This document shows positions 46,230 to 57,893 of a stretch of DNA of 64,000 bases, piece by piece. The translations under genes and the position numbers were made by a program. The number at the start of each line of letters is the position of its first letter. Position 1 is the stretch's first letter. Origin of the DNA: Aurelia coerulea (lineage: Eukaryota > Cnidaria > Scyphozoa > Semaeostomeae > Ulmaridae); assembly GCA_039566865.1 (NCBI GenBank), contig CM076945.1, positions 7,925,501 through 7,989,500 of the forward strand, in the 5' to 3' direction. The notes under the pieces were generated by a model, which was not told the DNA's origin, did not search any database, and was given only the letters and a program-made list of their open reading frames with translations.

Positions 46230-47110
46230 GGAAAACACTTGTTCAAAGTTTTGTTTATTCTATTCCAACTTTGATTACTGCCCTTTAATGTGGCATTTTT
46301 CGTCTGCAAAGTCACTGCAAAAAGTTGAATGTATACAAGAGAGAGCATTAAGGTTTCTGTTTAATGATAGCAATTCCATATGAAGAGTTATTGACCAAAT
46401 CAGGCAAATGTTATATGCACGTTTCTCGTTTAAGCAAGGGTATTTATTTTCCTTTTATTGATCCTTGTCTTGATTTCTTGTCTTCTTTGCTTCTCTGTTT
46501 CGTCTTCAACTGGTGTGTGCCACTGAACGGTTTATTAGGCCCAAATGCCTCGTGTTATTTGAATATATCTTCCATGTATTCCTGTGTCTTAGCGCGCCTT
46601 CGCAGAAGAAAGGTTTCAAACCGCAGTTATGGCTTTGCGGTTTGAAGCATCTCTTCTGCGAAGGCGCACTAAGACATAGGAATACAAGGAAGATATATTC
46701 AAATAACACGAGGCATTTAGGCCTAATAAACCCACGTTCAGTTGCACACACCAGTTGAAGACGAAACAGAGAAACAAAGAAGACAAGAAATCAAGACAAG
46801 GATCAAAACAAGGTTAATAAATATGTAATCAACACGTTCGTGTCCTAACACCCCTGGTTTAAGAGCTCTCTGTATCGAAATTTACAAAACTATGAAGGAG
46901 CTAAATCCTGCTTTTATGCAAAACATATTTCTTTCAAATCATCGGCTAATCTGAGTCGCTCTCAGAGAAATTCACATGATTTGTTACATCATGGACCTAA
47001 TCAAACGAATTTTGGTACTAATAGCCTAAGAGCCTTGGGGCCTCAAATATGGAATGGACTCCCGAATGAAATGAAGTCTGCTCAAAATATACATACACAT
47101 TTTTAAGAGA
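46230..47110 (+). pseudogene. LINE reverse-transcriptase C-terminal fragment, interrupted
   Basis: Translated pieces such as FDYCPL-WHFSSAKSL and VECIQERALRFLFND match the post-thumb region of CR1/L2-like ORF2 proteins. After the foldback insertion it resumes with EIYKTMKELNPAFMQNIF and ends GLPNEMKSA-like sequence. Stops and frame changes throughout. Confidence 0.75.
46440..46810. mobile_element. Foldback element inserted in the LINE fragment
   Basis: Arms of about 170 bases: cttgtcttgatttcttgtct, gtgttatttgaatatatctt and gccttcgcagaagaaaggtt on the left pair in reverse order with aacctc-free right-arm words tcttctgcgaaggcgcact, aagatatattcaaataacac and agacaagaaatcaagacaag. Centre near 46622 (aaaccgcagttatggctttg). 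The overlapping frames at 46506-46751 and 46513-46758 on opposite strands are near-identical because of this symmetry. Confidence 0.9.
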
Positions 47111-47449
47111 TTGATAAAACAATGGGATGGAATGGAATGCAACTGCAATGCATGTCAATTTGAAAAAAACAACATCGATCACAATTAATACGAAATAAAA
47201 AATCCTTGAAAGAGTATTATTAAAACAGTGTGGCATTTTAATTATCATCAGATAAGTTATATTTTCTGTTGTAAATATTTTCGAAATTGATTAGCTTATC
47301 TTATTTTATATATTTAGAAGCTATTTATTTGTAAAAAAATTTTCGAAATAAAATAAGATGACACACAACAGTATGGATACATATTTTCTGCTGCGCCAAA
47401 TTTGATTTTCAGATAATCTGACTGCAAAGGACCCTGGGTGACAATGGCT

Positions 47450-49134
47450 TTCAATTTACAATTTTGGACTACTTCTTGGCTAGCCTCGCTACATAAGGAC
47501 CCTCAACTTACGCTCATCTAATTGAAGTGAATTAATGTTGTTGTTGTCGCTCCAGTCAAGGGCCTTATGGACTAACTCTTCTCAAAACGGCAAAAAAATT
47601 CTCGCCAGGAACAAATTTGTTCCTGGACCAATCAGGATGCAAGACTTAAAATAACTTGATGGGATTGGCTGATTCTTCTTCAATTCAAACTTCCCGCCAA
47701 AGGCAAACAAACGAATTCGAACAACGCGTTCGACTGAACTGCTCCAACGATCAAAATCTCAAAGTAGCGAACGAATTTACGAGATCTTTTGCGTCCCCAA
47801 ACAACGAAAATATCACTTATGGGTAGGATTTTTTTGCTTTAATAGCTTGAAGAAACATTCATCTAAGTACTGATAGCTTGTTTTGCAGTGTAGTACTTCA
47901 GGAAAACCACTTTTTGCGGCGATTTAGGGTCGGTGGTTTTGAGAAAGAATAGCAAGTGATTTAGGCCATGTCCGTTTCTGGAAGCCTAAGTCCATGAGTC
48001 GTAGTTATAGCGTCCATCAGCCTATCAATAGCGATAACCTACGAACATATAATCAGTCTACTTTTTGGCATGCTCTTTTTTATTTTTTATTTTTATTCGT
48101 ATCAAATATTTACAATAAATTTTACATTCTACTATGCCTATCTAATTATTATACAATACCGATACACAGACACGCAACGTTAAACTACATACAACTACAC
48201 TACGAACGATTAAACGGGGGGACACATACGTATCCTCGGACAAACCGTATCTCGTCTCCCCAACAAGAATAAACATCCCGGTCTGCTGCGCTAAAGTTGT
48301 GAAATGTATTCTCTTAGGCTGATTTCCAGTCAATGAAATTTCTTAGCTGGTGGAAATTCTATTTTTTGCGAGACATAATGTCGCTCTGAAGTTGATTAGA
48401 AAGTTACGGCTCAGTGATTATTTATTGTGTGAAATTCTACCAGCTCGGAAAATTCTATTTACTGGAAATCATCCTTTAGAAAGGAAAATTGCTTTGTAGT
48501 CTCGTGTCGCTTTGGCGAACTGAATCTTTTCATTGACAGAATTCATCTTTCTTGCTAGTTCATTCGTTTACTGCCTTTGGTATTAGTATGACCAACTATG
48601 GTATATGGAAACAAGAACTCCATGTTCCATTCTGGTCCATGATTCATTTGCTATTGAAATGAAAATTCTATTTCTGGAACTGACAATTGCAGTGAACTTG
48701 AATTTCCATGGCAAATAAATCACGGAATAGAATGGAACGTGGAATTCTTGATTCCCATACAAACCCCTTGCAGGCATTTCTCAAACTTTTGGGTCTTGAA
48801 GATGAGTGATTTTACCAAACAAAATTTTCTCATCTAACTTGGCCTTTGACTGGTAGATTAACACTTCAGTTTTTTATATAGGCCAATTCCTTTTCATCTA
48901 ACAGTGCGCCAAACAGGTAAAGTTATATTTGATTCACCCAAAATTTCGATGAATATCGAGATATGCATGAGTAATAGTGATTGTCGGAGGAGGAGAAAGC
49001 CTTACCTGTTACTATTTTGGAACAGACTTTGACAACAAATGTAAAAGAAACAAATTGCAAGACTATAAAAGAAAAATCACGTAATGGAAAAAAAAACTTC
49101 TAGGGACTTCTAGGGACTTCTAGTGTGAACTTCT
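47450..49134. other. No gene; dispersed repeat remnants
   Basis: Contains the second (GTT)n-type dispersed repeat (47460-47570), a half copy of the 62165 palindrome at about 48209-48272 (ggacacatacgtatcctcgg, accgtatctcgtctcccca) and a 'tttccagtca' MITE (48314-48478). Near 49098 'ttctagggac' is repeated three to four times. A region at 48583-48777 is unique-looking with opposite-strand similarity (gaacaagaattccatg-type words) suggesting another short inverted repeat. Confidence 0.55.
48314..48478. repeat. Small MITE, 'tttccagtca' family, second copy
   Basis: Ends ggctgatttccagtcaatga and tttactggaaatcatccttt, same structure as 40506-40680, including a central 'atgtcgctctgaagttga' against 'ggtcgctcagccgtaaat' arrangement. 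Confidence 0.78.
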
Positions 49135-49653
49135 AGGGACAGTGCAAATTTATCATATTAAATATCTTGCAAAAAATCTGCTCGCCCAGAATAAATTATT
49201 GCAAAAAACCAACTGCCCCATCACCATTTCCTTAAAAAGGGGATCTGCCCCGTATTCTTGAACGACAGATTTTGTATAGTATCACCGATGAATTAGTCAA
49301 AGACCATAGCAAAATCAATTCTTGTTCTTGCGAGTCTTTTTCAACGAGAAAATTTACTTTGAAGATGAAGAGATATGACTGATGAATCGTTCTTGCTAAC
49401 AACTGACCAGGAAATTTTTGCGTCATTATATACATCCTTCCAAGCATTTCTCAGCTTTCATGATTTACAATTTTGTCCTCAAAATTAACAATTTTATGTT
49501 TCAAATTTTCATCTTGATCTTATAAAATGTTAGTGCCCCGTCCATATTTGCTCTATATAACGTGTTGACTCAATTCTGCACAAGCTAAAAAAAGTAGTTG
49601 CCCTGTTGCGTTTTGCACTGGCCATGTTATAGAATAAACTTTGCACTGTCCCT
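49135..49653 (-). mobile_element. Foldback MITE, GGGACAGTGC family, copy 2
   Basis: Ends agggacagtgcaaatttatc and taaactttgcactgtccct. The interior matches the element at 15718-16262 in reverse orientation, for example 'gagcaaatatggacgggg'-type sequence and 'cattcatcagtcatatctct' counterparts. The left flank has short 'acttctaggg' repeats. Confidence 0.8.
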
Positions 49654-49830
49654 AAACCATGAAAAACATACTGTTTCTTTACCTAATATTGAAACAATGC
49701 ATGCATTTTGTTACAGCAGCAATGCATAACTAGTGCTGTTTATTTTGTAGGCCTATAGGGGATTATTCATTAAAGTGATATTGCTAGGAAGTAGAGAGTT
49801 CTTTTAAAAACGATCACAAAATTGCAGTTA

Positions 49831-50379
49831 CTGGGTGTTCCAAAAAAAGTACTCCCGTTTGAAAAATAGCAAAAATTTGACCACACGACCGACCTTCAAT
49901 TTTCTTTTTTTGCCAAGTGGACCAAGAACCAAATTATTTTCCCAGACATAGCTGATCTTGTAATTGGTCTTAAAATTAGCAGATGGAGCTCTTTTTAGGG
50001 CTACCTGGCTTTGAATCATACTGCAAAGAAACACTTATGGTTGCCAAAACAATTTCTTTGTGCATATAAAAGCTTCTAGTTTGGTCATAAATGACAGAAA
50101 GAAAATGCACACTATCATTGGAAACTTCGATGATGGTGACAAATCTGAAAATTTTGACTCTCAGGCAAGATTGAGTATTTTGCTTAAAAAGTTTAGCTCA
50201 AAATATGGTTTTTCAACGTGTGATTATCCTACCTTGTTGTATCAAAAGCAAACATTTTATCATCTATAGATATTTTTGGGTCCTTGACAAAACAAGTTAA
50301 AAAGAAAATTTTATCAAAGGTTTGATAATAAATTTTTTGTGATCTTTCAAACAGGAGTACTTATTTTTGGGACACCCGG
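49831..50379. mobile_element. Mariner-like element, short third family
   Basis: Ends ctgggtgttccaaaaaaagt and acttatttttgggacacccgg with about 28 bases of inverted identity (also actcccgtttgaaa / tttcaaacaggagt). TA at 49829-49830 and 50380-50381. Length 549 bases, no transposase. The terminus is related to the element at 9885 but the body is not. Confidence 0.82.
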
Positions 50380-50381
50380 TA

Positions 50382-51251
50382 GATATAGAAAAAAATGATC
50401 GATTGCAACAAACTAAATTTCTGTAACTAATTTAATCTTTCTGCTGCAATATGAAACTTCAACAAACCCGATCTGAATGTTTTCCACCAAAGTATGACTT
50501 TTTAAACACTCCCACGCGTATATCTGATTCTTCCCGGTCAACTTGTTGGCTAAGGTCAGCCAAAGCCCCCCCCCCCCTCCTCCAGAAACTTATCAATTGC
50601 TCTGGAACCAATGGATCTATCGAAATTCTGTAAATATATGGCTTTTCACACCTTTGGAGAGGGCTCATTTCAAAACATTTTGCTGGTTTCAGAAGAACTC
50701 CGTCAATCTAAGGATTTTAATCAAAATTTTTACCACTCACATTTTTATGTTCACGGATCCACATGCCAAATTTGAGGTCAAAAGCTTGGCCAGTTTTCCG
50801 CAATGAAATGCAAATTTTATAAAACAAAGGATGAAGGTTTCCGAGAAGATAAAGCGATTTACTTTTCAGAAGAATAGATTTCACACCTCGAGTACATTCA
50901 ATCAAAATAAACAGAGAAGGAGAATTTTGTCCTCTTGAGAGAATGGAATCCCCCTGAATAGGTTATCGATACCAGGGGGAGGACTTGTTCATCCTCCCAA
51001 GAGGATAGCACGTGCTAAAGCGTCTGCAAGTCATTGCTGTAAGGCCATTGTAAGGCAGAAATATTGGGTAAAAGTGTTCATGATTTTGGGTACCTTTTGA
51101 AGGATTTTTGAAGAGGAATTCTGGAAAAAATCCCTCATAATTTCAGAATCGACTGTCTGACTTCAGTCAGGTAAATCTTATTGTAGACTTGAGCATTTCT
51201 ACCATTAAACTATATATTTGCCGATATCATTGTCGTGATAAAAGACGTCCA
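50382..51251. other. No gene; dispersed repeat at 50640-50900
   Basis: A segment around 50810-50900 resembles 37190-37270 (cagaagaatagatttcacac). Runs of C near 50568 and an inverted pair near 50935-51000 (cctcttgagagaatgg / ctcccaagagga) suggest another small MITE. Confidence 0.5.
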
Positions 51252-51783
51252 CAGTTTAAGAGATAACGGCCAAGCTGCAAGCGAGCCAACTCGCAATTCC
51301 GCAGAGCCGAGCAGAAAGCCAGCAGAAACACCCAACCACATTCCTTCAAGTCCGTTAGAAAAAGTAAAAGAAGCACACGAGAGCGAAAAAGGTTTCAAAC
51401 CATACAAACCACCCGCGTACGCCTACTCTGCTGGCTTCATGAACGGGCATGCACCCCAAGTCGCTGCAATCGAGCGCCCCTTGACATGCCGTATATGCCA
51501 CTCATACCCGAGCGAGAGCCTTCCCTTGCGTAAGATGGTCGTTTACAGTACAAGCAACCGCCTTGAGCTTGATCTACGCTTAACATCTCTTCTCTGCACG
51601 TATTTTCGTGTCTCGATCGAGGAAGCGTTCAACAATTACATATGCGAGCGTGATTTTGAAGAATGGTGCACTTTCCACGCACGCAAGATTTCCGTGTATC
51701 CAGTAATCGCAGTAGAGAGCTCTTTTGAGAACATTCACCATCCACATGTCATTCAAGTTGACGAGCACTACGTGCAATATTAA
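51252..51783 (+). CDS. Unassigned terminal coding exon
   Basis: The longest open stretch outside transposons. It has no upstream ATG in frame (a TGA lies near 51190) and an acceptor-like cgtccacag just before 51252, so it is probably a last exon, starting one base into a codon and ending with TAA at 51781-51783. Composition: a Ser/Pro/Glu-rich opening (RNSAEPSRKPAETPNHIPS), a KPYKPPAYAYSAGF stretch, then a compact part with LTCRICHSYP, SLLCTYF, YICERDFEEWCTFHARK and the ending HPHVIQVDEHYVQY. It is richer in G+C and CpG than the neighbouring exons. I do not recognise the family. The CxxC and later Cys/His residues could bind metal. It could be the end of the zinc-finger gene, but the phase requires at least one unseen exon between. 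Confidence 0.55.
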
Positions 51784-52178
51784 AGCATTCACAAAGCATT
51801 CGAAATGGTAAGATTGGAAAAATTTATTTATTGGAAAATCTAGATATTTTCACGTATTTATTGTCATCGCATATTCAATTGAATACATCTTAGTAGACAG
51901 ATTGTATTAATTAGTTTTGAAGTTTTGTCGTGTGCGAAATACGCACCAATGGTGCGGCGTAATATCGAATATCGTGCTGAATGTCACCCCCGTGTAAGTA
52001 TCGTTTTACAGTTAAATTCTAGTATGGATGTGCATTTTGTAGGGGTATCAAAGAACCATAGACAAAGTCAGGGAACCTTGTTTGCGCCCACTTCAGATCG
52101 TGATTGCCCTAGTTTTTTGCAGCATACGGCAGAAGCTTTGAACCTTATGATATACCCCTTGCAAAACGTTATATTTGA

Positions 52179-52706
52179 AGCATAGGTTCCAAATCTTTAA
52201 CTCGGCGTAAATAAGGTGGGTGTAAAAATTCAATGATCTATTTCTTCTGATTGAATGGCTTGAAAAAAACTTTAGATACTTATCTATAATTCTACCGTTG
52301 GACTTTCCAGAAATTTTGAATATTTTTCAAAATTACAGCGTATTCTACATTTCAGCACATTTGAGGGTGTGACGTCATCAAATTTCTAAATCATGAACTA
52401 GATGAATGACAGACTTTTGCTTGATACCATATTGTAGGCATCCATAAACTATAGTGCTCTTCGAAATTACTTCATGTTGCGTGAAACGGTTTAGAAATTA
52501 CGATGGTTTTGAGTTTTTTTTGAAAATTTTTCTTGAATTCTTGAAAAGGAAGAACAACACTCTAATTCTGAAACTATTAAAGATTTCAGAAAAGTCCAAC
52601 GGTAGAATTATAGAGAAATAGCTAAAGTTTCTTTGAAGTCATTCAGCTCAAAGAAATAGGTCACTCAGTTTTACACCGGCCTTTTTAAAGATTTGGAACC
52701 TATGCT
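52179..52706. mobile_element. Mutator-like MITE, copy D, with 9-bp target duplication
   Basis: Ends AGCATAGGTTCC and ggaacctatgct. TATATTTGA at 52170-52178 is repeated exactly at 52707-52715. 528 bases, close to full length, and about as intact as copy A. Confidence 0.92.
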
Positions 52707-53429
52707 TATATTTGACTGGATTAAAGGGTTAAACAATGACGACACGAAAATAACTGGATCTATAGTCAGGGAGAATTTTAAAGCCTCGACCCCCTTTGCC
52801 ATATGGATTAGCAAACAATTTCTGAAATCTGTATCAAGTTAGAGCGACTAAAGGCAATCTTTGTGTTTTCATGATTAACTTTGCGTATTCGCAAATCCCG
52901 CATGAATATTATTGAGACAGACTCTAGCTATTCTCAGCCAGCAATTAGGTACATACTTCGACAAAATCTAGCGTGTGTAAACAAGCGTTGTTTTATGATA
53001 ACTTAGCCAAATTTAGAAAGGTTTGAAACCTACATTTGACCATGTTTTGCAAGTGGTAGGGATTCACGCACATTGATTTCAGAAAACAGTGAGAGCCTGT
53101 AATACGTGGTCGTATAGAAGGAATCGTGTTAAAAGATTTTGTCATTAATGAAGGGTTTAATATAATGAAGAGCGAGAGCGGGATTTCATGGGGGGGGGGG
53201 GGGGGGTGGGTAGTCAAAAACAGCTCAGAAAACCGTGGGGACCTTTCGATGTTGATGGATTCACATTTAAGAAAACGAAGAATGTACGAAAGCGCAAAGG
53301 AAAAGAGGAGGCAAAGAAGAGGGAGGGATCGAGGAAACTTTGAGGGAAAATAATTATTTGAGTGGTTGTATTGCGAACTACGTACTTTTTATCACACTGA
53401 CACAAGAGTTCTTGTGAAACACTCGCAAG

Positions 53430-53830
53430 AGTTTCTGTGTCGCTGTGACTACAGGTACGTAGATCACACAGAGATTATTTATGTAGAATGAGGAAGAGAC
53501 CACGAACTTCTTCTATTTGGTAGGCACAGCATTTTATTGGATGGCTAGCGAGACTTTGCACATCCGAAATGATACTGTGCTTACCACGAGCAAGATTTAA
53601 CGAAATTGTGTGCCGCTGTGAGTGCACGTATGTAGATCATACATAGACTATTTGTATGGAATGAGAAAGAGACCACGAATTTCTTCTATTTGGCAGGCAC
53701 AACATCTTACTGGATTGCTGGCTAGACTTTACAAATCTGTAATGATGTTGTGCTTACCACAAACAAGATAGTACAAACTTGTGTGGCGCAGTGACTGAAA
53801 GTACGCTAGTCACAGAGCCTGAAACACTGA
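53430..53830. repeat. Tandem repeat, ~174-base period
   Basis: Units begin near 53430 (gtgtcgctgtgactacaggt), 53605 (gtgccgctgtgagtgcacgt) and 53776 (gtggcgcagtgactgaaagt). Each full unit also has agagaccacgaa-ttcttc and atgttgtgcttaccac-like words. About 2.3 copies. Confidence 0.8.
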
Positions 53831-54229
53831 GGAGACAAATATGAAATGTATTATGTATGGACTGCAAAATGGTATCTTATGTGTGTGCAGGGGAGATTGA
53901 TCTCAGATTTTGCCACATTAGTCGCTTCAACTGTTTGCTCAACTATGTCGCGCAGCACATGAAAGAATTTAGTAAATTTCATTTGCCTCCAACGGACAGT
54001 AATTCGATACGGTGCGGTGTGAACCCACTTACCATAAATAATGGTATGATAGTAGTCTTAAGTTATATTTGAATTAATTATTTATCTGTATTCGTTAATA
54101 TTGCATTTTAACTTGTGAATAGTATGATATTATATCGCACAGCGTTGATGACTTATCACTTAGAAGTAAGCACATATCACTTTTGGCTCAGCTATTTAAT
54201 CTGTTCGATTTAATCCGTTCGATTCACCT
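53831..54229. other. No gene established
   Basis: The frame 53857-54072 is short and unsupported. The stretch to 54229 is AT-rich. Upstream, 52716-53429 is also without a gene and has a G run near 53192. Confidence 0.5.
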
Positions 54230-54943
54230 CAAGTGCCAGGTGAATCAGAAAATGTTTCCACTTTTTGTACAAATCGTACAGGATGACCTAGTCAACCAAT
54301 TTTTAAAATTTCAATAGACCCTTTCACGGTAGATCGAACGGGGGATTCGAATGGAGTTTTCGAGACCATGCCGCGTGAATTTTTTGATTTCAATATTTTT
54401 CGGTTATCGCTACATTTTGCAAGATTTCTCTTCTTAAACAAATTGAAACGCGATGAAAATTTAACTGCACCTACCTGAGCATCCAAGATACGTATCTTTT
54501 GTTTCCATTCTTTCTAAACTTTCTTAGAAATGACTAGGAACCTTCCCAAACTCCAACGACTCTTTGCTCCTTTCACAAAACCGCTGCTTAGGCCCAGCGA
54601 CCGCCCGAAACCCTTTCGACCATAAATTCTGTCCAGGAGTAGCCACCCACTCGATTTCCAAAATGAAGAGTCTTTATACATCCATGATGATCCTCTGAAA
54701 TTTCCACACTTCTATCTCACTTCGTTTTTGCAAAATTTCCTCTTGATTTCACTCTCTCGGTGTTTTCCAAGTAGGCTCGCGGTCAGAAGCCGGTGACAGA
54801 GAAGTTGGCTTGGAGGAAGTGTTTGGAAAATCCTTGGAACAGAGACGGGGTGAATAAACGGGGGTCACTATGACACTCAATGAATTTGCTGAACATTTCT
54901 CGCCAAATTTAAACTCGTTCACCCAGCTATCAGTAGCCTGATA

Positions 54944-54996
54944 ACCAGACCCTACTAAGGAAAAGTTTTCCTTAGTAGGGTCTGGTTATCAGGCTA
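54944..54996. repeat. Hairpin nested in the left arm of the foldback
   Basis: agcctgataaccagacccta followed by its reverse complement, joined by aaggaaaagttttcctt. The right arm carries the matching hairpin at about 56898-56976 with an added 'ccttagtagggtctg' duplication, so one arm changed after the inversion formed. Confidence 0.87.
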
Positions 54997-56387
54997 AGCT
55001 ATCAGCTGTTTATTTTGTTTATATCTTATTTCATCCAGATTTAACGAATTGTAAGGAAGTGTTTCTTTTGACTTTTGCTGAGAATGTTGTTTAAGTAATG
55101 GAGCAGTTGGAGATTGCCAGTTTTAATGATTGTTAGCTATAATGCTTTCTGTTGAAGAATTGAATTTTTTTGTGGCATACGAGAAAAATTAAAAACCAAA
55201 AAAGAATATGTTGACTTGCAGAAAGCTGTTTCAAAAGAGTGTAATGGTATTTTGGAAATTTTTGGACTGGCTGCTAATAAGAAACTCAACTCTCATATCG
55301 CCAAAAGAATTAATTCCAGTGATTGGAAAATGTAACTTAAGAAACTATATTTTGGACAAAGAGAATCTTTAATATCTTTATTTTATTTTCACTCGTTTCC
55401 TATGAGGTGCCGTTTACGTCAAAAATATTTGTTTGAAAATACTTGGTACTTCACATGAAATACATTGCCATCTCAAAATATGTCAAGTGGTAATCATCCT
55501 GTTTGGGTTCTGGCTGACAATTGTGGGGACGTTCTTTGCTGGTCTTTCACGATGTTCTAATCATGTCATTTGCCTTGCATCTAAAGACAGTTGATCAGAG
55601 AAAAATTTTAAAGTTCCTGTTTCTCTGACACCAATGAAAAGTTTCCCTCGTTATTCGTGCAAAGTGCATTGGGACCTTATCTTGCCATTGAGGAGCTGAG
55701 GAGCCATGTATTTAAAAAAAGTTGCAATGCTTTTATTTCTGCTGGGGGAGTGGCAACCTCACGAACAATGTTTCTTCTCTTTATTTTCACTCTCAGTTAA
55801 GAAAACTGAAGGAAAGGTGACTGGAGTGCAGGCTTTCCATCTTTAAAATGATTGCAACAGATGACGCTGTTGTCAGTAGCAGAGAAGTTGGAATTGTCAA
55901 AGGACTTCTTATCATGCACTCCCATTCAGGGGCGAAGCTAAAGAAAATTGTTGGGGGGGGGGGGGTGCAGACACCCCAATTTGCCGACAAAAAAACGAAA
56001 ATACCATTATATATCATCAAAGTTTGAAAAGTATAAGCAATGGATGATTAAATTCCAAATGTAGACATTTGGCATAGTATTTCAGGGGCATACGCAGCAC
56101 TTGATGAGTGGGGGGGGGGGGGGGGTTTATGGGGCGTGGGCTAGAAAATTTGTTGTGACCACGCCCTTCAGACGCTCGGAAAATGAGGGAAACGCCCATT
56201 TTAGTTTTATTTTGCATCGTAAAAATGGCTGCAATGAACACAAAATGGGCAGGATGTTTTATTGAATTTGTATCGAGAATTTATACCCATCTTAGCAAGT
56301 TAATCTAGGAAAGTAAACGAACATGTCAGAGTACAGCTAGCTCTTCAAATTATTTTGATGAAATTGCTTGAAGGAGCAGTAGCAAAT

Positions 56388-56550
56388 AGGGAACCCTATA
56401 GCCAATGACACGCACAGGTTAAGACAAATGGGATCTTGAAATAAGTAGGTCTGGGGGCAAAGCTAGCAAACATGGAACCCTATAGCCAATGACACGCACA
56501 GGTTAAGACAAATGGGATCTGGAAATAAATAGGTCTGGGGCAAAGCCACC
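56388..56550. repeat. Two-copy tandem repeat in the foldback loop
   Basis: 'ggaaccctatagccaatgac' through 'aataggtctggggcaaagc' occurs twice with a period of about 84 bases. Confidence 0.8.
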
Positions 56551-57893
56551 AGGAAACTTTGAGAGTATGCATTCTAATTTGGCTTAGAATGCCTTTCCCA
56601 AGATGGGTTTCTTATTAGCAGCCAGTCCAAAAATTTCCAAAATACCATTACACTCTTTTGAAACAGCTTTCTGCAAGTCAACATATTCTTTTTTGGTTTT
56701 TAATTTTTCTCGTATGCCACAAAAAAATTCAATTCTTCAACAGAAAGCATTATAGCTAACAATCATTAAAACTGGCAATCTCCAACTGCTCCATTACTTA
56801 AACAACATTCTCAGCAAAAGTCAAAAGAAACACTTCCTTACAATTCGTTAAATCTGGATGAAATAAGATATAAACAAAATAAACAGCTGATAGCTTAGCC
56901 TGATAACCAGACCCTACTAAGGAAAACTTTTCCTTAGTAGGGTCTGTTTCCTTAGTAGGGTCTGGTTATCAGGCTACTGATAGCTGGGTGAACGAGTTTA
57001 AATTTGGTGAGAAATCTTCAGCAAATTCATTGAGTGTCATAGTGACCCCCGTTTATTCACCCCGTCTCTGTTCCAAGGATTTTCCAAACACTTCCTCCAA
57101 GCCAACTTCTCTGTCACCGGCTTCTGACCGCGAGCCTACTTGGAAAACACCGAGAGAGTGAAATCAAGAGGAAATTTTGCAAAAACGAAGTGAGATAGAA
57201 GTGTGGAAATTTCAGAGGATCATCATGGATGTATAAAGACGTTAAATTTTCATCGCGTTCCAATTTGTTTAAGAAGAGAAATCTTGCAAAATGTAGCGAT
57301 AACCGAAAAATGTTGAAATCAAAAAATTCACGCGGCATGGTCTCGAAAACTCCATTCGAATCCCCCGTTCGATCTACCGTGAAAGGGTCTATTCTATCAT
57401 CTTACCGAGGCTGCAACTTAATTTTCAAGATTTTTCTCATGATTTTTGGCGCTTTATTTCCTATTGAAATTAGGAATTAGCCGAAAGTCCTATTTCTTGA
57501 AATGCCCCCAAACTAGCTAAAAATGGCTTCTTCTCTATCATGAAGATTTTCGCCCTTTGGTGCGCAGCATTGATGGGAAAGCATAGCCACACTTGAATAG
57601 TTTTTGTATCATTTCAAGGCAATGCCTGACCTAAAAACATAATTTACCATTTCAATTTTTAATACAAGGATCGAATTGAGCCGATCACTCATAATTTAGG
57701 AAAATCCAACGGAAGCTAGTAAACTCTTCATTTGATATTAATACAAGATGATGGATTGTAAATTATGGATAATTTCTCAAAATTAAGTTGAACCCCAAGT
57801 CAGGTAACGGCGTTGTAATTTTTCAAATTGATGTTCTCGTTTTTGTCTTACGATTTTCAAAGAGTGGATAAAGTTTACTGGCTCACCGGGTAG

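Larger units (their letters stand above)
46049..47446. mobile_element. Inverted-repeat element carrying a LINE fragment and a foldback
   Basis: Left tgtctaggatcctttgcggg and right tgcaaaggaccctgggtgaca are inverted. Subterminal words also pair (ttcagactgtctgagaatca with tgattttcagataatctga). The same family appears uninterrupted at 61764-62008 (gtcacccagggtcctttgcg ... cgcaaag-type right end ccttgggtaacagtgac). Nested inside are a LINE fragment (46230-47110) and a foldback (46440-46810). Confidence 0.65.
54315..57391. mobile_element. 3.1 kb foldback element
   Basis: Left end TAGACCCTTTCACGGTAGAT, right end atctaccgtgaaagggtcta. Arms pair inward for about 800-1000 bases: tgccgcgtgaattttttgat with its complement near 57325; cggtgacagagaagttggct near 57105; gtttatatcttatttcatcc near 56860; ttttggactggctgctaata near 56620. 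The left arm has an extra stretch at about 54480-54660. The loop (about 55290-56605) includes a tandem pair near 56391-56545 and G runs near 55955 and 56110. Both arms also contain the same nested hairpin (agcctgataaccagacccta / tagggtctggttatcaggct). No transposase found. Confidence 0.85.
54230..57893. mobile_element. Mariner-like element of the CCGGGTGAGCC group, greatly expanded by insertion
   Basis: Left end caggtgaatcagaaaatgtt and right end agtttactggctcaccggg resemble the termini of the elements at 25815 and 37669. Between them lies the foldback at 54315-57391. The left end is diverged, so this assignment is moderate. Confidence 0.55.

Noticed and set aside
46506..46758. Two near-identical proteins on opposite strands
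   Set aside because: Direct result of the foldback symmetry at 46440-46810.
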